In this document: positions 1 through 8,419 of the stretch, one piece after another
Numbering within the stretch: position 1 is the stretch's first letter
Layout of the letters: every line of letters begins with the position of its first letter
Made by a program: the position numbers and the translations under genes
The notes under the pieces: model-generated
The model's input: the letters and a program-made list of their open reading frames with translations, nothing else
Databases searched by the model: none
Told to the model about the DNA's origin: nothing
DNA from: an uncultured Collinsella sp.
GTDB taxonomy: Bacteria; Actinomycetota; Coriobacteriia; Coriobacteriales; Coriobacteriaceae
NCBI GenBank assembly: GCA_902470805.1
Contig: CABRHX010000015.1
Location: 1-53,495, forward strand
DNA: 53,495 nucleotides
Reading direction: 5' to 3'

Positions 1-329
1 CGGATTTGAGGACGGCCGAAGAGGCGTCAGCAGGTCAGTGGGTCATCGTCCCGGCATTCAGCATCAGGGTAGCGCTGCGACGCGGAAATCGCGCGCTGTT
101 GACGCGCCCCCGCAGTGCCCGCTTCCCCCAAGGACAATTATCAGTGCAGGCAGAACCCTTGCGCAAAAGCCATGTGCTCGCGACATTGCAAAAAGTCTAC
201 TCACTTAGCTGGCGACTGCACCAAACGGCTGGGCAGAACGCCCATTTCCTGCATTTTCTCGCGCGCTGGCACCCCGCGCCGCCGCTACGCCATAATAGTT
301 GGCGGACAATCGCGAGAGAAAGCAACCAT
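1..329. other. Intergenic leader before the helicase gene
   Basis: No convincing gene is visible. The helicase reading frame stays open back to base 6, but this stretch has no good ribosome site and contains a repeat element, so I treat it as non-coding. Bases 145-208 resemble the right half of the repeat found at 10588-10710 and 12010-12130. A weak -10-like CATAAT sits at 291-296, shortly before the chosen start at 330. The first ~140 bases show only short GC-rich dyads. Confidence 0.5.
145..208. repeat. Degenerate copy of the CTAAGTGAGTAG element (right half)
   Basis: The right end (AAAAGTCTACTCACTTAG at 191-208) is identical to the right terminus of the copy at 12010-12130. The preceding ~45 bases align with gaps to that copy (GCAGG-AGA, CTTG, CAAAA and TCGC are shared in order). 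The left terminus cannot be found, so this looks like a decayed or truncated member. It lies about 120 bp upstream of the helicase start. Confidence 0.6.
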
Positions 330-3011
330 ATGGCACAGACCACGACAGATACCGCCGCCAGCACCGTCTCCGGCGCCGGCGCTGCCAGCTCATTCTCGGG
401 CGGCACGGGAACCGAAGCCGAGTTTGGCTCGCTCGGCGCGCTCTCCCCCACCTGGTGGGAGCCCGAGGACGGCAGCGAGCCCGAGCCATGGCTCACGCCC
501 GATCAAGCCTTCGAACGCTTCTTTGAATGGACGAGCGATCGCGGCATTGAGCTGTGGGACCACCAAGAAGAGGCCCTCATGAACCTGGCTGCCGGCGATC
601 ACGTCATTTTAGGCACACCGACCGGATCGGGTAAATCGCTCGTCGCGCTGGGCATGCTCTTTATGGGCATGGCGCAGGGCAAGCGCTGCTATTACACGGC
701 CCCCATCAAGGCCCTGGTCAGCGAAAAGTTCTTCGACCTGGTACAGGTACTCGGCCGCGATAACGTCGGCATGATCACCGGCGATACGCATATCAATACC
801 AAGGCACCCGTCATCTGCTGCACGGCCGAAATCCTTGCCAACGATGCGCTACGCGAGGGCGAGGACGCCGATGTGGGCTGCGTAGCCATGGATGAGTTCC
901 ACTACTTTGCCGACCCCGACCGCGGCTGGGCATGGCAGGTGCCGCTGCTCACCCTGCCTCACACGCAATTCATGCTCATGAGCGCCACGCTCGGCGATGT
1001 CACCGCGATCGCCGCCTCGCTCGAGGAGCACACCGGCGCTACCTGTGACTTAGTCGTCGATGCCCCACGCCCCGTGCCGCTGAGCTACGACTACGTGACG
1101 ACCTCGCTCGAGGGCACCGTCGAGCTCGCGATGCGCCGCGGCGAAGCCCCGCTCTATATCGTGCACTTTAGCCAGGATGCCGCCCTTGCGACGGCGCAGT
1201 CGCTCGCCAATTTTGGCATCGCCAGCAAGGAGCAGCGTGAGGCCATCAAGGAAGCGGCAAAGGGAACGAGCTTCTCGACGGCCTTTGGTAAGATTCTCAA
1301 GCGCCTGCTTGGATGCGGCGTCGGCGTGCACCATGCTGGCATGTTGCCGCGCTATCGCCTGCTGGTCGAGCGCTTGGCGCAGCAGGGTCTGCTGCCCGTC
1401 ATCTGCGGTACCGATACGCTCGGCGTCGGCATCAACGTACCCATCCACACCGTGGTGCTCACCGCGCTCACCAAGTTCGATGGCTACAAGATGCGTCGTC
1501 TGCGCGCCCGCGAGTTTCATCAGATTGCCGGCCGCGCCGGCCGCTCGGGCTTCGATACCGAAGGTATGGTCATTGCCGAGGCACCCGAGCACGAGATCGA
1601 GAATGCCAAGCTTATGGCCAAGGCGGGCGACGACCCCAAGAAGCTCCGTAAGATTAAAAAGAAAAAGGCCCCCGAGGGCTTTGTCACCTGGAACAAGCAG
1701 ACCTTTGAGCGCCTGATCGAGACGCAGCCCGAAACGCTCAAGCCGCGCCTGCGCATCACGCACTCCATGGTGATTAGCGTGGTCGAGCAGGGCGGCGATG
1801 CCCGAGCCCGCGTACACGACCTCATCGAGACGAGCCTGCAGACTCCCGAGGAAAAGGCTAAGCTCGAGGTTCGCGCCGACGAAATCTTCGCCACGCTCAT
1901 CGATTCCGGCGTCGTCGTTCGTACCGAGGTGCCGCCCGCACCCGACGCCCCGACTGACGCCGCACCAGACATCGACTATGCGCTGACGGTCGATCTGCCC
2001 GAGGACTTCGCGCTCGATCAGCCGCTCTCGCCGTTCTTGCTTGCCGCATTGGAGCTGCTCGATCCCGAGAGCGAGACCTATACCATGGATCTGATCTCGA
2101 TGGTCGAGGCTACGCTCGAGGATCCCAAGCAGGTGCTGCGCGCACAGGAGCGCGCAGCACGTGATCGTGCTATGGCCGAGATGAAGGCCGACGGCATCGA
2201 GTATGAGGAGCGTCTGGAACGCATCCAAGACGTCACGTACGAAAAGCCGCTCGAGGATTTGCTCGACGCCGCTTTTGACAAGTACTGCCAGGAAGTACCT
2301 TGGGCAAACGACTATCAGCTCTCTCCCAAGAGCGTTCTGCGCGATATGCTGGAAAGCGCGAGCGATTTTAAGGGCTACATTCAAAAGCTCGGCATCGCCC
2401 GCTCCGAGGGCATTTTACTGCGCTACCTGGCAGAGGCCTACCGTTCGCTCGACCGTACCGTGCCCATCGAGAAGCGCGACGAGCGCCTGCGCGACATTAT
2501 CTCGTGGCTGGGCTTTGTGGTGCGCTCGGTGGACTCGAGCCTGGTGGACGAGTGGGAGAACGCCGGCAACCCGGCAGCCCTCGATGCTGCGCCGCCGCAG
2601 GGCATCGACGAGGTCGTGGTGGACCGCCGCGGCTGCACGCTGTTGGTGCGCAACGCGCTCTTCCGCCGCGTGACCCTTGCCGCCCGCGAGCACGTTCGCG
2701 ACCTGGGCGAACTCGACGACGACTGGGGCATGAGCGAGATCCGCTGGCAAAAGGCACTCGATGCCTACCATGAGCAACACGAGGAAATCCTCACCGACGG
2801 AGATGCCCGCAGCGCCGCGATGTTTTCCATCGATGAGTCCGACGAGAAGACCGCGCACGTATGGCACGTGCACCAGATCTTTGCCGACGAGGATGGCGAC
2901 CACGACTTTGGCATCATGGGCGATGTCGATCTGGACGCCACGCAAGACGGCGGCGAGGTCATCTTCAAAAACTACCGCGTCGGATTTATCGAGGACCTGC
3001 TCGAGGACTAG
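330..3011 (+). CDS. DEAD/DEAH-box RNA helicase with DUF3516 C-terminus
   Basis: An 893-aa superfamily 2 helicase expected to unwind RNA using ATP in the cytoplasm. Visible motifs are Walker A GTPTGSGKS (about residues 95-103), the DExH-type box DEFH followed by a Trp-rich segment, motif III SATLGD, and the motif VI region QIAGRAGRSG typical of Ski2-like enzymes. A Lys-rich linker and a long helical C-terminal half match the DUF3516 class of actinobacterial helicases. The ATG at 330 is chosen over earlier codons because upstream sequence is repeat DNA; its ribosome site is weak (GAGAGAAAG). The gene stands alone and ends at a strong terminator. The RNA substrate is unknown. Confidence 0.9.
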   Translation: MAQTTTDTAASTVSGAGAASSFSGGTGTEAEFGSLGALSPTWWEPEDGSEPEPWLTPDQAFERFFEWTSDRGIELWDHQEEALMNLAAGDHVILGTPTGSGKSLVALGMLFMGMAQGKRCYYTAPIKALVSEKFFDLVQVLGRDNVGMITGDTHINTKAPVICCTAEILANDALREGEDADVGCVAMDEFHYFADPDRGWAWQVPLLTLPHTQFMLMSATLGDVTAIAASLEEHTGATCDLVVDAPRPVPLSYDYVTTSLEGTVELAMRRGEAPLYIVHFSQDAALATAQSLANFGIASKEQREAIKEAAKGTSFSTAFGKILKRLLGCGVGVHHAGMLPRYRLLVERLAQQGLLPVICGTDTLGVGINVPIHTVVLTALTKFDGYKMRRLRAREFHQIAGRAGRSGFDTEGMVIAEAPEHEIENAKLMAKAGDDPKKLRKIKKKKAPEGFVTWNKQTFERLIETQPETLKPRLRITHSMVISVVEQGGDARARVHDLIETSLQTPEEKAKLEVRADEIFATLIDSGVVVRTEVPPAPDAPTDAAPDIDYALTVDLPEDFALDQPLSPFLLAALELLDPESETYTMDLISMVEATLEDPKQVLRAQERAARDRAMAEMKADGIEYEERLERIQDVTYEKPLEDLLDAAFDKYCQEVPWANDYQLSPKSVLRDMLESASDFKGYIQKLGIARSEGILLRYLAEAYRSLDRTVPIEKRDERLRDIISWLGFVVRSVDSSLVDEWENAGNPAALDAAPPQGIDEVVVDRRGCTLLVRNALFRRVTLAAREHVRDLGELDDDWGMSEIRWQKALDAYHEQHEEILTDGDARSAAMFSIDESDEKTAHVWHVHQIFADEDGDHDFGIMGDVDLDATQDGGEVIFKNYRVGFIEDLLED

Positions 3012-3033
3012 CCGAACATACTGGAACGAAACG

Positions 3034-3073
3034 AAGCGGGGCCGTTGGCAATATCGCCAGCAGCCCCGCTTTT
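3034..3073 (+). terminator. Terminator after the helicase gene
   Basis: AAGCGGGGC pairs with GCCCCGCTT around an inner TTGGC/GCCAG stem and is followed by a short T run. It lies between the helicase and the convergent DUF2130 gene. Confidence 0.85.
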
Positions 3074-3090
3074 GCACTATACGCTATGCC

Positions 3091-4848
3091 TTACTCGGCA
3101 TCCTCGACCTCATACGAATCCGCCTCGGCTGGCTCATCGTTTGTCTCTGTCGCAGCCCCGCGTGCCTCGTCAAACGCGGCCTTCATGGTCTTGTTGCCCC
3201 ACGTGAGCTTGCGAATGGTAAGATCGTCGGCCTTCTTGTTGGCTAGGCGCAGGTTGTTCTCGGAAGACAGCAACGCCTCCTTGGTTTTCTGCAGATGGCT
3301 AATCGTCTTGTCGATCTCATCGATCGCCGTTTGGAACTTGCGGCTCGCGATCTCGTAGTTGCGACCGAAATCATTCTTGAACTTTTCCATCTTGGCTTCG
3401 AAGTTCGTGACGTCGATATTCTGCTGCTTGTACTCCGCTAGCTCCTGCTTATAGCGCAGCGAACCCATGGCGGCGTTGCGCAGCAGCGTAATCATGGGAA
3501 TGAAAAACTGCGGACGGATCACGTACATCTTCTCGTAGCGATAGCTCACGTCGACTATCCCTGCGTTATAGAGCTCGCTCTCGGGCTCCAGCAGGGTGCA
3601 GAGCACCGCGTACTCACAGCCTTTCTGGCGACGATCGTGATCGAGTTTCTTAAAGAAGTCCTCGTTTTTGTGCTTGGTCGCAGTCTCGTCGTTCTCGTTT
3701 TTCATCTCGAACATAATCGAAATGACCTCGTTGCCGCTCGCGTCGCACTCGCGGAAGATAAAGTCGCCCTTGGTACCCTCGGACGCATCGTTATCTTTCT
3801 CGAAGTACGCGTTAGGAAACGCCGTCATGCGCAGACGGTTAAACTCGGTCTCGCAGTGCTGCTCGAGCGACTCGCCCACCATCTTGGTGGACAGGCGGAC
3901 CTTCATGTCCTTAAGGCGCTCAATCTCTTCATCCTTGTAGCGAATCAGGTCATCGCTCGCGCGCTTGGCCTGCGCAAGCTCGAGCTCGTGTGCCGCCTTG
4001 GCTTGCTCCTCGCGAGAATCGCGCACCGCCAGCTCGCTCGTCAGCTTGGCACGTGCCTCATCGCGCTCTCGCTCCGCCGCGGCGACCGCCTCTGACAGGT
4101 TCATTTTTGCCATCAGTTCCTGCTCGCGCAGCTGGGCACGCAGGCCCTCGGCCTCTTGCTCGGACTGAGCCTTTGCGGCGGAAAACTTCTCTTGCACCTT
4201 CGCGCGATAGTCAGCAAGCGCGCGCTCGGCCTCGCTGCGAGCGGCATCGAGCTCGCGCTTCGACTCAGCCGCGGCAGCGGCAAGCGCCATCTCTTGGGCT
4301 TTATCCGCCGCGGAAAGCTTTGCCTGCAATTCGGCAATCTGCGCATCGCGTGTGGCTAAATCGTTTTGAACGGCATTACGCGCCGAAGCCTCGACGAGCT
4401 TGGCTTCGTCATCCTTGCGCTCCAGCTGCGCACGCAAATTGTCGATCTCACGCTGAAGCTCGGCGTTTTCATTTTGAGCATCGGCACGGGCCTCAACCGC
4501 CGCGCGCTGGCTTGCACTCTCGCGCTCTGCGGCAGCGCCCTCAAGCTTGGCACGCAGCTCGGCAAGCTCGGCATCGCGCTTGGCGACTTCTTGTGCCAGC
4601 TGCTGAGCTGCAGCGTTCTTCTGCTCGACAAGCTGAGCGTTGCGCTGAGACTCTGCCTTTTGCAAGGCAGCCGTCGAACGCGAGCGCTCAAGCTCCAGCG
4701 CCTGCTCGCCCTCGCGCTGGACTGCCTTCACACGCTCGTCCAGGTCGCGCGAAAACTCGGCATCGCGTACTTGCTTGACGATATCCGCATAGCCGGACGC
4801 ATCGACCTTAAAAACTTCGCCGCAATGCGGGCACTTAATCTCGTTCAT
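3091..4848 (-). CDS. DUF2130 coiled-coil protein
   Basis: A 585-aa cytoplasmic protein. It opens with a zinc-ribbon-like half motif (CPHCGEVF, residues 5-12). A very long Ala/Glu/Arg-rich coiled coil covers roughly residues 30-300. The DUF2130 domain follows, with the segment EFNRLRMTAFPNAYFEKDND, FEMKNE, and a late helical tail. FEMKNE and the surrounding strands suggest a restriction-endonuclease-like fold, which is inference. The ATG at 4848 has GAGGAG 6 bases upstream. The molecular role of the family is not established; phage and mobile-DNA contexts are common for homologues. Confidence 0.85.
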   Translation of the reverse strand: MNEIKCPHCGEVFKVDASGYADIVKQVRDAEFSRDLDERVKAVQREGEQALELERSRSTAALQKAESQRNAQLVEQKNAAAQQLAQEVAKRDAELAELRAKLEGAAAERESASQRAAVEARADAQNENAELQREIDNLRAQLERKDDEAKLVEASARNAVQNDLATRDAQIAELQAKLSAADKAQEMALAAAAAESKRELDAARSEAERALADYRAKVQEKFSAAKAQSEQEAEGLRAQLREQELMAKMNLSEAVAAAERERDEARAKLTSELAVRDSREEQAKAAHELELAQAKRASDDLIRYKDEEIERLKDMKVRLSTKMVGESLEQHCETEFNRLRMTAFPNAYFEKDNDASEGTKGDFIFRECDASGNEVISIMFEMKNENDETATKHKNEDFFKKLDHDRRQKGCEYAVLCTLLEPESELYNAGIVDVSYRYEKMYVIRPQFFIPMITLLRNAAMGSLRYKQELAEYKQQNIDVTNFEAKMEKFKNDFGRNYEIASRKFQTAIDEIDKTISHLQKTKEALLSSENNLRLANKKADDLTIRKLTWGNKTMKAAFDEARGAATETNDEPAEADSYEVEDAE

Positions 4849-4906
4849 AGCAGCTCCTCGATGGACGCAAATTTCGACCGCCTACACTCTACCGCGCCGC
4901 ACGGAC

Positions 4907-4941
4907 AAAAAAGGCGCCGCAGCCATAATGGCAACGGCGCC
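4907..4941 (-). terminator. Terminator after the ChbG-like gene
   Basis: On the minus strand GGCGCCG and CGGCGCC form a perfect 7-bp stem followed by six T residues. It ends transcription from the deacetylase gene before the DUF2130 gene. Confidence 0.85.
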
Positions 4942-4945
4942 AGAT

Positions 4946-4978
4946 CCACCGCGAGGGTGCCTATCCCCTTTGTGGTGG
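4946..4978. repeat. Degenerate CCACCACAAAGG-type palindrome
   Basis: The right arm CCCCTTTGTGGTGG matches the intact palindrome at 5775-5809. The left arm is eroded (CCACCGCGAGGG), and the spacer TGCCTAT resembles TGCCTGT of the intact copy. It lies just past the 3' end of the deacetylase gene. Confidence 0.6.
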
Positions 4979-4987
4979 CTTGGGTCC

Positions 4988-5752
4988 TTACAGGTCGCGG
5001 TAGTCGATCAGGCGAAGATCGGATTGAGACTCAAGCCAAGCGCGAAGCTCGGGGTCGATCAGCGCATCGACTTCCTTGGTGCGATCGGTCGTAAGCGAGC
5101 TGTTCTCCAAGATAAAACGATCGAGATAGCCCGGATGGCACACAAAGACGACCGTCTCGCCGTCCGCCATCTCGCGAACCGTCCGCATAATCGAGTCCTT
5201 AGGTTCGTAGCCCGGCTCCATCGAGTGCATCACCATGCGCAGGTCGGTGGCGCCGCATCGCACAACCGCCGTGGGGTCGAAGCTCGCCTTCTGTTCCTTA
5301 AGGCCCAGTTCCTGAGCAACCGCCGAGATCGCTCGGTTAAGGTTTTTGCTCATGACGGCATGGGCCTCAAAGTAATCGGGTTCGCGGCCCACAATCTCTA
5401 CAAAGCGGTCATGCTGCGCGCGGATCTCGATGCAGGCCTCATCAAAGTCGATCAGTTCTTCGCCGCGCTTAAAATGCTCGCGGAAGGTACGGCTACTATG
5501 GAACTCACCGCTCTCGTTGAGCATACTCGGAATGAGCTCCGGGTCGGCACACGGCTTGCCCAGGCACACGTTGGTATGCTGGCCCACCGCAATGCCGGCG
5601 TCCGCCACGAGCGACCAGCCACGCTCGGCCTCGGGCATATTGGGCATCAAGCCCGCCGAGCGCACCAGACCCTCATTGATGCTGCGGGCAATCCCCAGGT
5701 TAACGGCATACGAATAACCGATATCGTCGGCACGAATGAGCAATTGCTTCAT
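4988..5752 (-). CDS. ChbG/HpnK (YdjC) family carbohydrate deacetylase
   Basis: A 254-aa metal-dependent deacetylase of the YdjC fold, which removes acetyl groups from N-acetylated sugars such as chito-oligosaccharides. The family hallmark RADDIGYS (residues 7-14) supplies the catalytic and metal Asp pair. The conserved His residues appear in GQHTN and EAHAVMSK, and RCGATDLRMV with EPGYEPKDS forms the later part of the fold. The start has a GGAG 6-7 bases upstream. The gene is flanked on both sides by related palindromic repeats. The exact substrate cannot be read from sequence. Confidence 0.85.
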   Translation of the reverse strand: MKQLLIRADDIGYSYAVNLGIARSINEGLVRSAGLMPNMPEAERGWSLVADAGIAVGQHTNVCLGKPCADPELIPSMLNESGEFHSSRTFREHFKRGEELIDFDEACIEIRAQHDRFVEIVGREPDYFEAHAVMSKNLNRAISAVAQELGLKEQKASFDPTAVVRCGATDLRMVMHSMEPGYEPKDSIMRTVREMADGETVVFVCHPGYLDRFILENSSLTTDRTKEVDALIDPELRAWLESQSDLRLIDYRDL

Positions 5753-5774
5753 AGCGACTCCAATCTATGCAAGG

Positions 5775-5809
5775 ACCACCACAAAGGTGCCTGTCCCCTT
5801 TGTGGTGGT
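5775..5809. repeat. ACCACCACAAAGG palindrome
   Basis: Arms of 13 bp (ACCACCACAAAGG at 5775-5787 and its perfect complement at 5797-5809) enclose a TGCCTGTCC spacer. It sits just downstream of the metallophosphoesterase stop (minus strand) and probably acts as a terminator. It belongs to the same family as 4946-4978 and 41948-41980. Confidence 0.8.
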
Positions 5810-5816
5810 TTGAGGG

Positions 5817-6362
5817 CTACAGTCCAAAGAAGCCGAGAATCTGGTCGCGGCTAACGGGCTTGTAGTTGTTGGCATCGAGGCCAACGTCGTAGCGAAAGAT
5901 AGGGCGCTCGCGATCGCGATTGCGCGCGTTGGTGCGGTCTCCCCTGCTGTGAATGTGCCCGTGCAGCATGATGGCGCCGCGCGCCTTGCCATTCCAGCTG
6001 AGCATGGGGTAATGGCTCATTACCAGGCGATGGCCCTTAGCGTAACCGGGGGCGACCTCCAGATAATCGCGCACCTCATCCCAAATGTGCGGCGCGTCCG
6101 GATCTCCCCAATCGCCATCATGGTTACCACGGATGAGCGTCACGTTCTGGCATTCGATGCGCTCGCGCAGGCGCACTGCCTCCGCCATGGGCAAACGATA
6201 CGTAAAGTCTCCCAGGATATAGAGGCGGTCGTCCACAGCCACGCACTCATTGATGGCATCGATGACCTTGCGGTTCATCTCCTCGACCGAATCAAACGGT
6301 CGATCCATGTCGTGCAAGATATTCGTATCGCCCAGGTGCAGATCGGCGGTAAACCACATCAT
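5817..6362 (-). CDS. Calcineurin-like metallophosphoesterase
   Basis: A 181-aa single-domain metallophosphoesterase. The metal-binding signature is complete: TADLHLGD (residues 5-12), GDFT, GNHDGDWG, SHYPML and LHGHIHS. Length is typical of small YfcE/YvnB-type enzymes that hydrolyse phosphodiesters. Two ATG codons sit in tandem at 6362 and 6359, about 9 bases after GAGGG. A TATACT -10-like box lies upstream on the minus strand (6403-6408). The substrate is unknown. Confidence 0.88.
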   Translation of the reverse strand: MMWFTADLHLGDTNILHDMDRPFDSVEEMNRKVIDAINECVAVDDRLYILGDFTYRLPMAEAVRLRERIECQNVTLIRGNHDGDWGDPDAPHIWDEVRDYLEVAPGYAKGHRLVMSHYPMLSWNGKARGAIMLHGHIHSRGDRTNARNRDRERPIFRYDVGLDANNYKPVSRDQILGFFGL

Positions 6363-6428
6363 CGTCTATGCCCTCATTTCGCAGCGCGTATAAGACCTGT
6401 TTAGTATACAGACGCGGCGATGAGACAG

Positions 6429-6620
6429 TCACCCAAAGAGCCCGCCGAACAGGCCTCGGCGACGCTTGTCCTGCTTTTTCGAAGCGTCATCCCGCGCCTT
6501 CTTGCCCTGCCGCTTCTTACGGTCCTGCTCCAACTCATCGTCATCGAGTAGCATATCCCACTCAAACGGATCGTCTGTCAGATCGAACAGGTCATCGTCA
6601 TCAAACACGTGCGCCTCCAT
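6429..6620 (-). CDS. Small acidic-then-basic protein (63 aa)
   Basis: A hypothetical protein. Residues 1-32 are strongly acidic (runs of Asp, DLTDDPFEWDM). Residues 33-57 are strongly basic (KKRQGKKARDD, KKQDKRRRG), and it ends in a repeated GLFGGLFG. No known domain is recognised. Its ATG follows the stop of the 59-aa gene by 6 bases and has no ribosome site of its own, which suggests translational coupling. The charge layout would suit binding to a nucleic acid or ribosome surface, but that is a guess. Confidence 0.6.
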   Translation of the reverse strand: MEAHVFDDDDLFDLTDDPFEWDMLLDDDELEQDRKKRQGKKARDDASKKQDKRRRGLFGGLFG

Positions 6621-6626
6621 TACCGA

Positions 6627-6806
6627 TTAGCGAGCATCCACAACATAGTTGAGAAGTCTACGGGCCCGTGCGGACACAAATTCATCCCGTCCGCGTCTTT
6701 CAATCGCTTGCCGCAACGCTTGCGCGGCGGAACGCTTACAGCTAAGATAGGGACACGGATGGCACCCGTGGCTGCGGGTCTTGCCAACTCCGATACACGT
6801 TTTCAT
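6627..6806 (-). CDS. Small Cys-rich protein (59 aa)
   Basis: An open frame of 59 codons starting ATG at 6806. Its first 22 residues hold MKTCIG, then GCHPCPYLSC, so four Cys (4, 15, 18, 22) and two His could bind zinc or iron. The rest is a basic helix (ALRQAIERRGRDEF) and RARRLLNYVVDAR. It lies between a 27-aa membrane peptide and the 63-aa gene on the same strand, with a 6-base gap to the latter. No strong ribosome site is visible. The gene is plausible but unproven. Confidence 0.5.
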   Translation of the reverse strand: MKTCIGVGKTRSHGCHPCPYLSCKRSAAQALRQAIERRGRDEFVSARARRLLNYVVDAR

Positions 6807-6842
6807 CGTGAGAAGTGGCCGTCTTCGCTTACGCGGGGGCGG

Positions 6843-6926
6843 CTATTTCATTCGGCCGATAAACAGGCCGAGTTCGATAGCCGCGATCAACAACGCCAAT
6901 AACGAAATAACATCGCTTACGTTCAT
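6843..6926 (-). CDS. 27-aa hydrophobic peptide, holin-like toxin type
   Basis: The translated peptide is MNVSDVISLLALLIAAIELG followed by LFIGRMK: a short N-cap, one membrane-spanning helix and a basic tail. This is the layout of small holin-like or type I toxin peptides found in many gut bacteria. AAGGGA lies 6 bases before the ATG, a good ribosome site. That site is inside a short hairpin (CTCCCTT/AAGGGAT-type, about 6932-6950), which could limit translation. No antisense RNA promoter could be confirmed. Confidence 0.6.
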   Translation of the reverse strand: MNVSDVISLLALLIAAIELGLFIGRMK

Positions 6927-6988
6927 ACCAAATCCCTTCTAAAGGGAGTTGGCCCATCCGTGCTCCATAGCAGTAGTCTAACGCAAAA

Positions 6989-7024
6989 TGCGGGCAATAG
7001 GAACATCTGTTCGTATTGCCCGCA
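6989..7024 (-). terminator. Terminator after the aldehyde dehydrogenase gene
   Basis: TGCGGGCAATA pairs perfectly with TATTGCCCGCA (11 bp). On the minus strand a TTTT follows directly. It separates the dehydrogenase from the tiny-gene cluster. Confidence 0.85.
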
Positions 7025-7031
7025 CCCTTTT

Positions 7032-8411
7032 CTAATGCACAAACATGCGCACGAACTTGTGCTTCCAGCTTGCGTAAGGAGCGTAGCGGAATGGCACGTC
7101 CAGCCACGTTGCCTTATTCACGATGCTCTTCTTGTGGCTAAACGTATCGAAGCTCTCGCGTCCATGGTACTGCCCCATACCGCTCGCTCCCATGCCGCCA
7201 AAGCCCATATGGCTCGTAGCCAAGTGCATAATCGTGTCGTTGACACAGCCACCGCCAAAGGGCACGTAACGCACAAAGCGCTGCTGAACTGCGCGATCCT
7301 GGCTAAAGATATACAGAGCCAGCGGCGTCGGACGATCCGTAATAAACGTCTCGGCCTCGTCTAGGCTCTCAAACGTCAGCACCGGCAAGATGGGGCCGAA
7401 AATCTCCTCCTGCATCACGGCGTCATCGGGGGTCACGCCGTCCAAAATCGTCGGCTCAATCTTGAGCGATGACTCGCGCGCCGTGCCTCCAAGCACAACC
7501 TTATCGGGATCGATCAGCCCACGCACGCGCGCAAAATGCTTGGCGTTGACGATATGCCCGTAATCCTCGTTATCGAGCGGATGCTCGCCAAACATACGGC
7601 GGGCCTCTTCCCTGATGAGGTCCAGCAGCTCGTCATGCACGCGCGCATCGACCAGCAGGTAGTCGGGCGCCACGCAGGTCTGCCCCACGTTGAGCCATTT
7701 ACCAAAGGCGATACGCCGTGCCGCGACCTTCAAGTTTGCCGTCGCATCCACGATGCAGGGACTCTTTCCGCCCAGCTCAAGCGTCACGGGCGTAAGGTTT
7801 TTACTTGCGCGCTCCATGACGAGCTTGCCGACCGGAACGCTTCCGGTAAAGAAGATTTTGTCCCAGCATTCATCGAGCAGCGCCTCGTTCTCGGCACGCC
7901 CGCCTTCGACGACCGTTACCAGGCGCGGATCAAATGCTTCCTCGCAAATCTGCCTGAGCACCGCGCTCGAAGCCGGCGCATAGGCACTCGGCTTGATGAC
8001 CACGGTGTTACCCGCGGCAAGGGCGCCGGCGAGCGGCTCGAGTGTTAGCAAAAACGGGTAGTTCCACGGAGCCATAATGAGCGTGACGCCATAGGGCACG
8101 GCTTGCGTTTTGCACACACTAATGGCATTGGCGAGGTCGCAGGGGCGCAGGCGCGGGCGGCTCCATCGGGCCATATGCGCAATCTGATGGCGAATCTCGG
8201 AAAGCGACGTGCCGATCTCGCACATATATGCCTCGTCATGCGACTTACCCAAATCGGTCTTGAGCGCATGGGCAATATCGGCCTCGTGCGCCCGCACCGC
8301 ATCGCGTAAACTCACGAGCGCACGACGTCGAGCATCGACATCAAACGTAGCGTGCATCTTAAAGTAGGCGCGCTGCTCGCCGACGATGCGCGCAATTTCC
8401 TCGGTGTTCAT
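7032..8411 (-). CDS. Aldehyde dehydrogenase (class 3-like)
   Basis: A 459-aa NAD(P)-dependent aldehyde dehydrogenase that oxidises aldehydes to acids. It has the conserved APWNYPF (Asn117), IKPSAYAP, FTGS (about 188-191), LELGGKSP with general-base Glu212, and NVGQTC with nucleophile Cys246. The compact length without an N-terminal extension fits class 3 or YwdH-type enzymes. The ATG at 8411 has GGAGGGTCC just upstream. It follows an iron-containing alcohol dehydrogenase by 8 bases, so the two are probably co-transcribed and act on the same alcohol/aldehyde pair. The natural substrate is unknown. Confidence 0.92.
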   Translation of the reverse strand: MNTEEIARIVGEQRAYFKMHATFDVDARRRALVSLRDAVRAHEADIAHALKTDLGKSHDEAYMCEIGTSLSEIRHQIAHMARWSRPRLRPCDLANAISVCKTQAVPYGVTLIMAPWNYPFLLTLEPLAGALAAGNTVVIKPSAYAPASSAVLRQICEEAFDPRLVTVVEGGRAENEALLDECWDKIFFTGSVPVGKLVMERASKNLTPVTLELGGKSPCIVDATANLKVAARRIAFGKWLNVGQTCVAPDYLLVDARVHDELLDLIREEARRMFGEHPLDNEDYGHIVNAKHFARVRGLIDPDKVVLGGTARESSLKIEPTILDGVTPDDAVMQEEIFGPILPVLTFESLDEAETFITDRPTPLALYIFSQDRAVQQRFVRYVPFGGGCVNDTIMHLATSHMGFGGMGASGMGQYHGRESFDTFSHKKSIVNKATWLDVPFRYAPYASWKHKFVRMFVH

Positions 8412-8419
8412 GGACCCTC

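Noticed and set aside
1050..2384. A 444-codon open frame on the minus strand inside the helicase gene
   Set aside because: It is antisense to a well-supported helicase, has no motif, and long antisense frames are expected in GC-rich coding DNA.
6829..7107. A 92-codon minus-strand frame across the aldehyde dehydrogenase terminator
   Set aside because: It overlaps the dehydrogenase 3' end and reads through a strong terminator; the smaller 27-aa frame in another phase is better supported.
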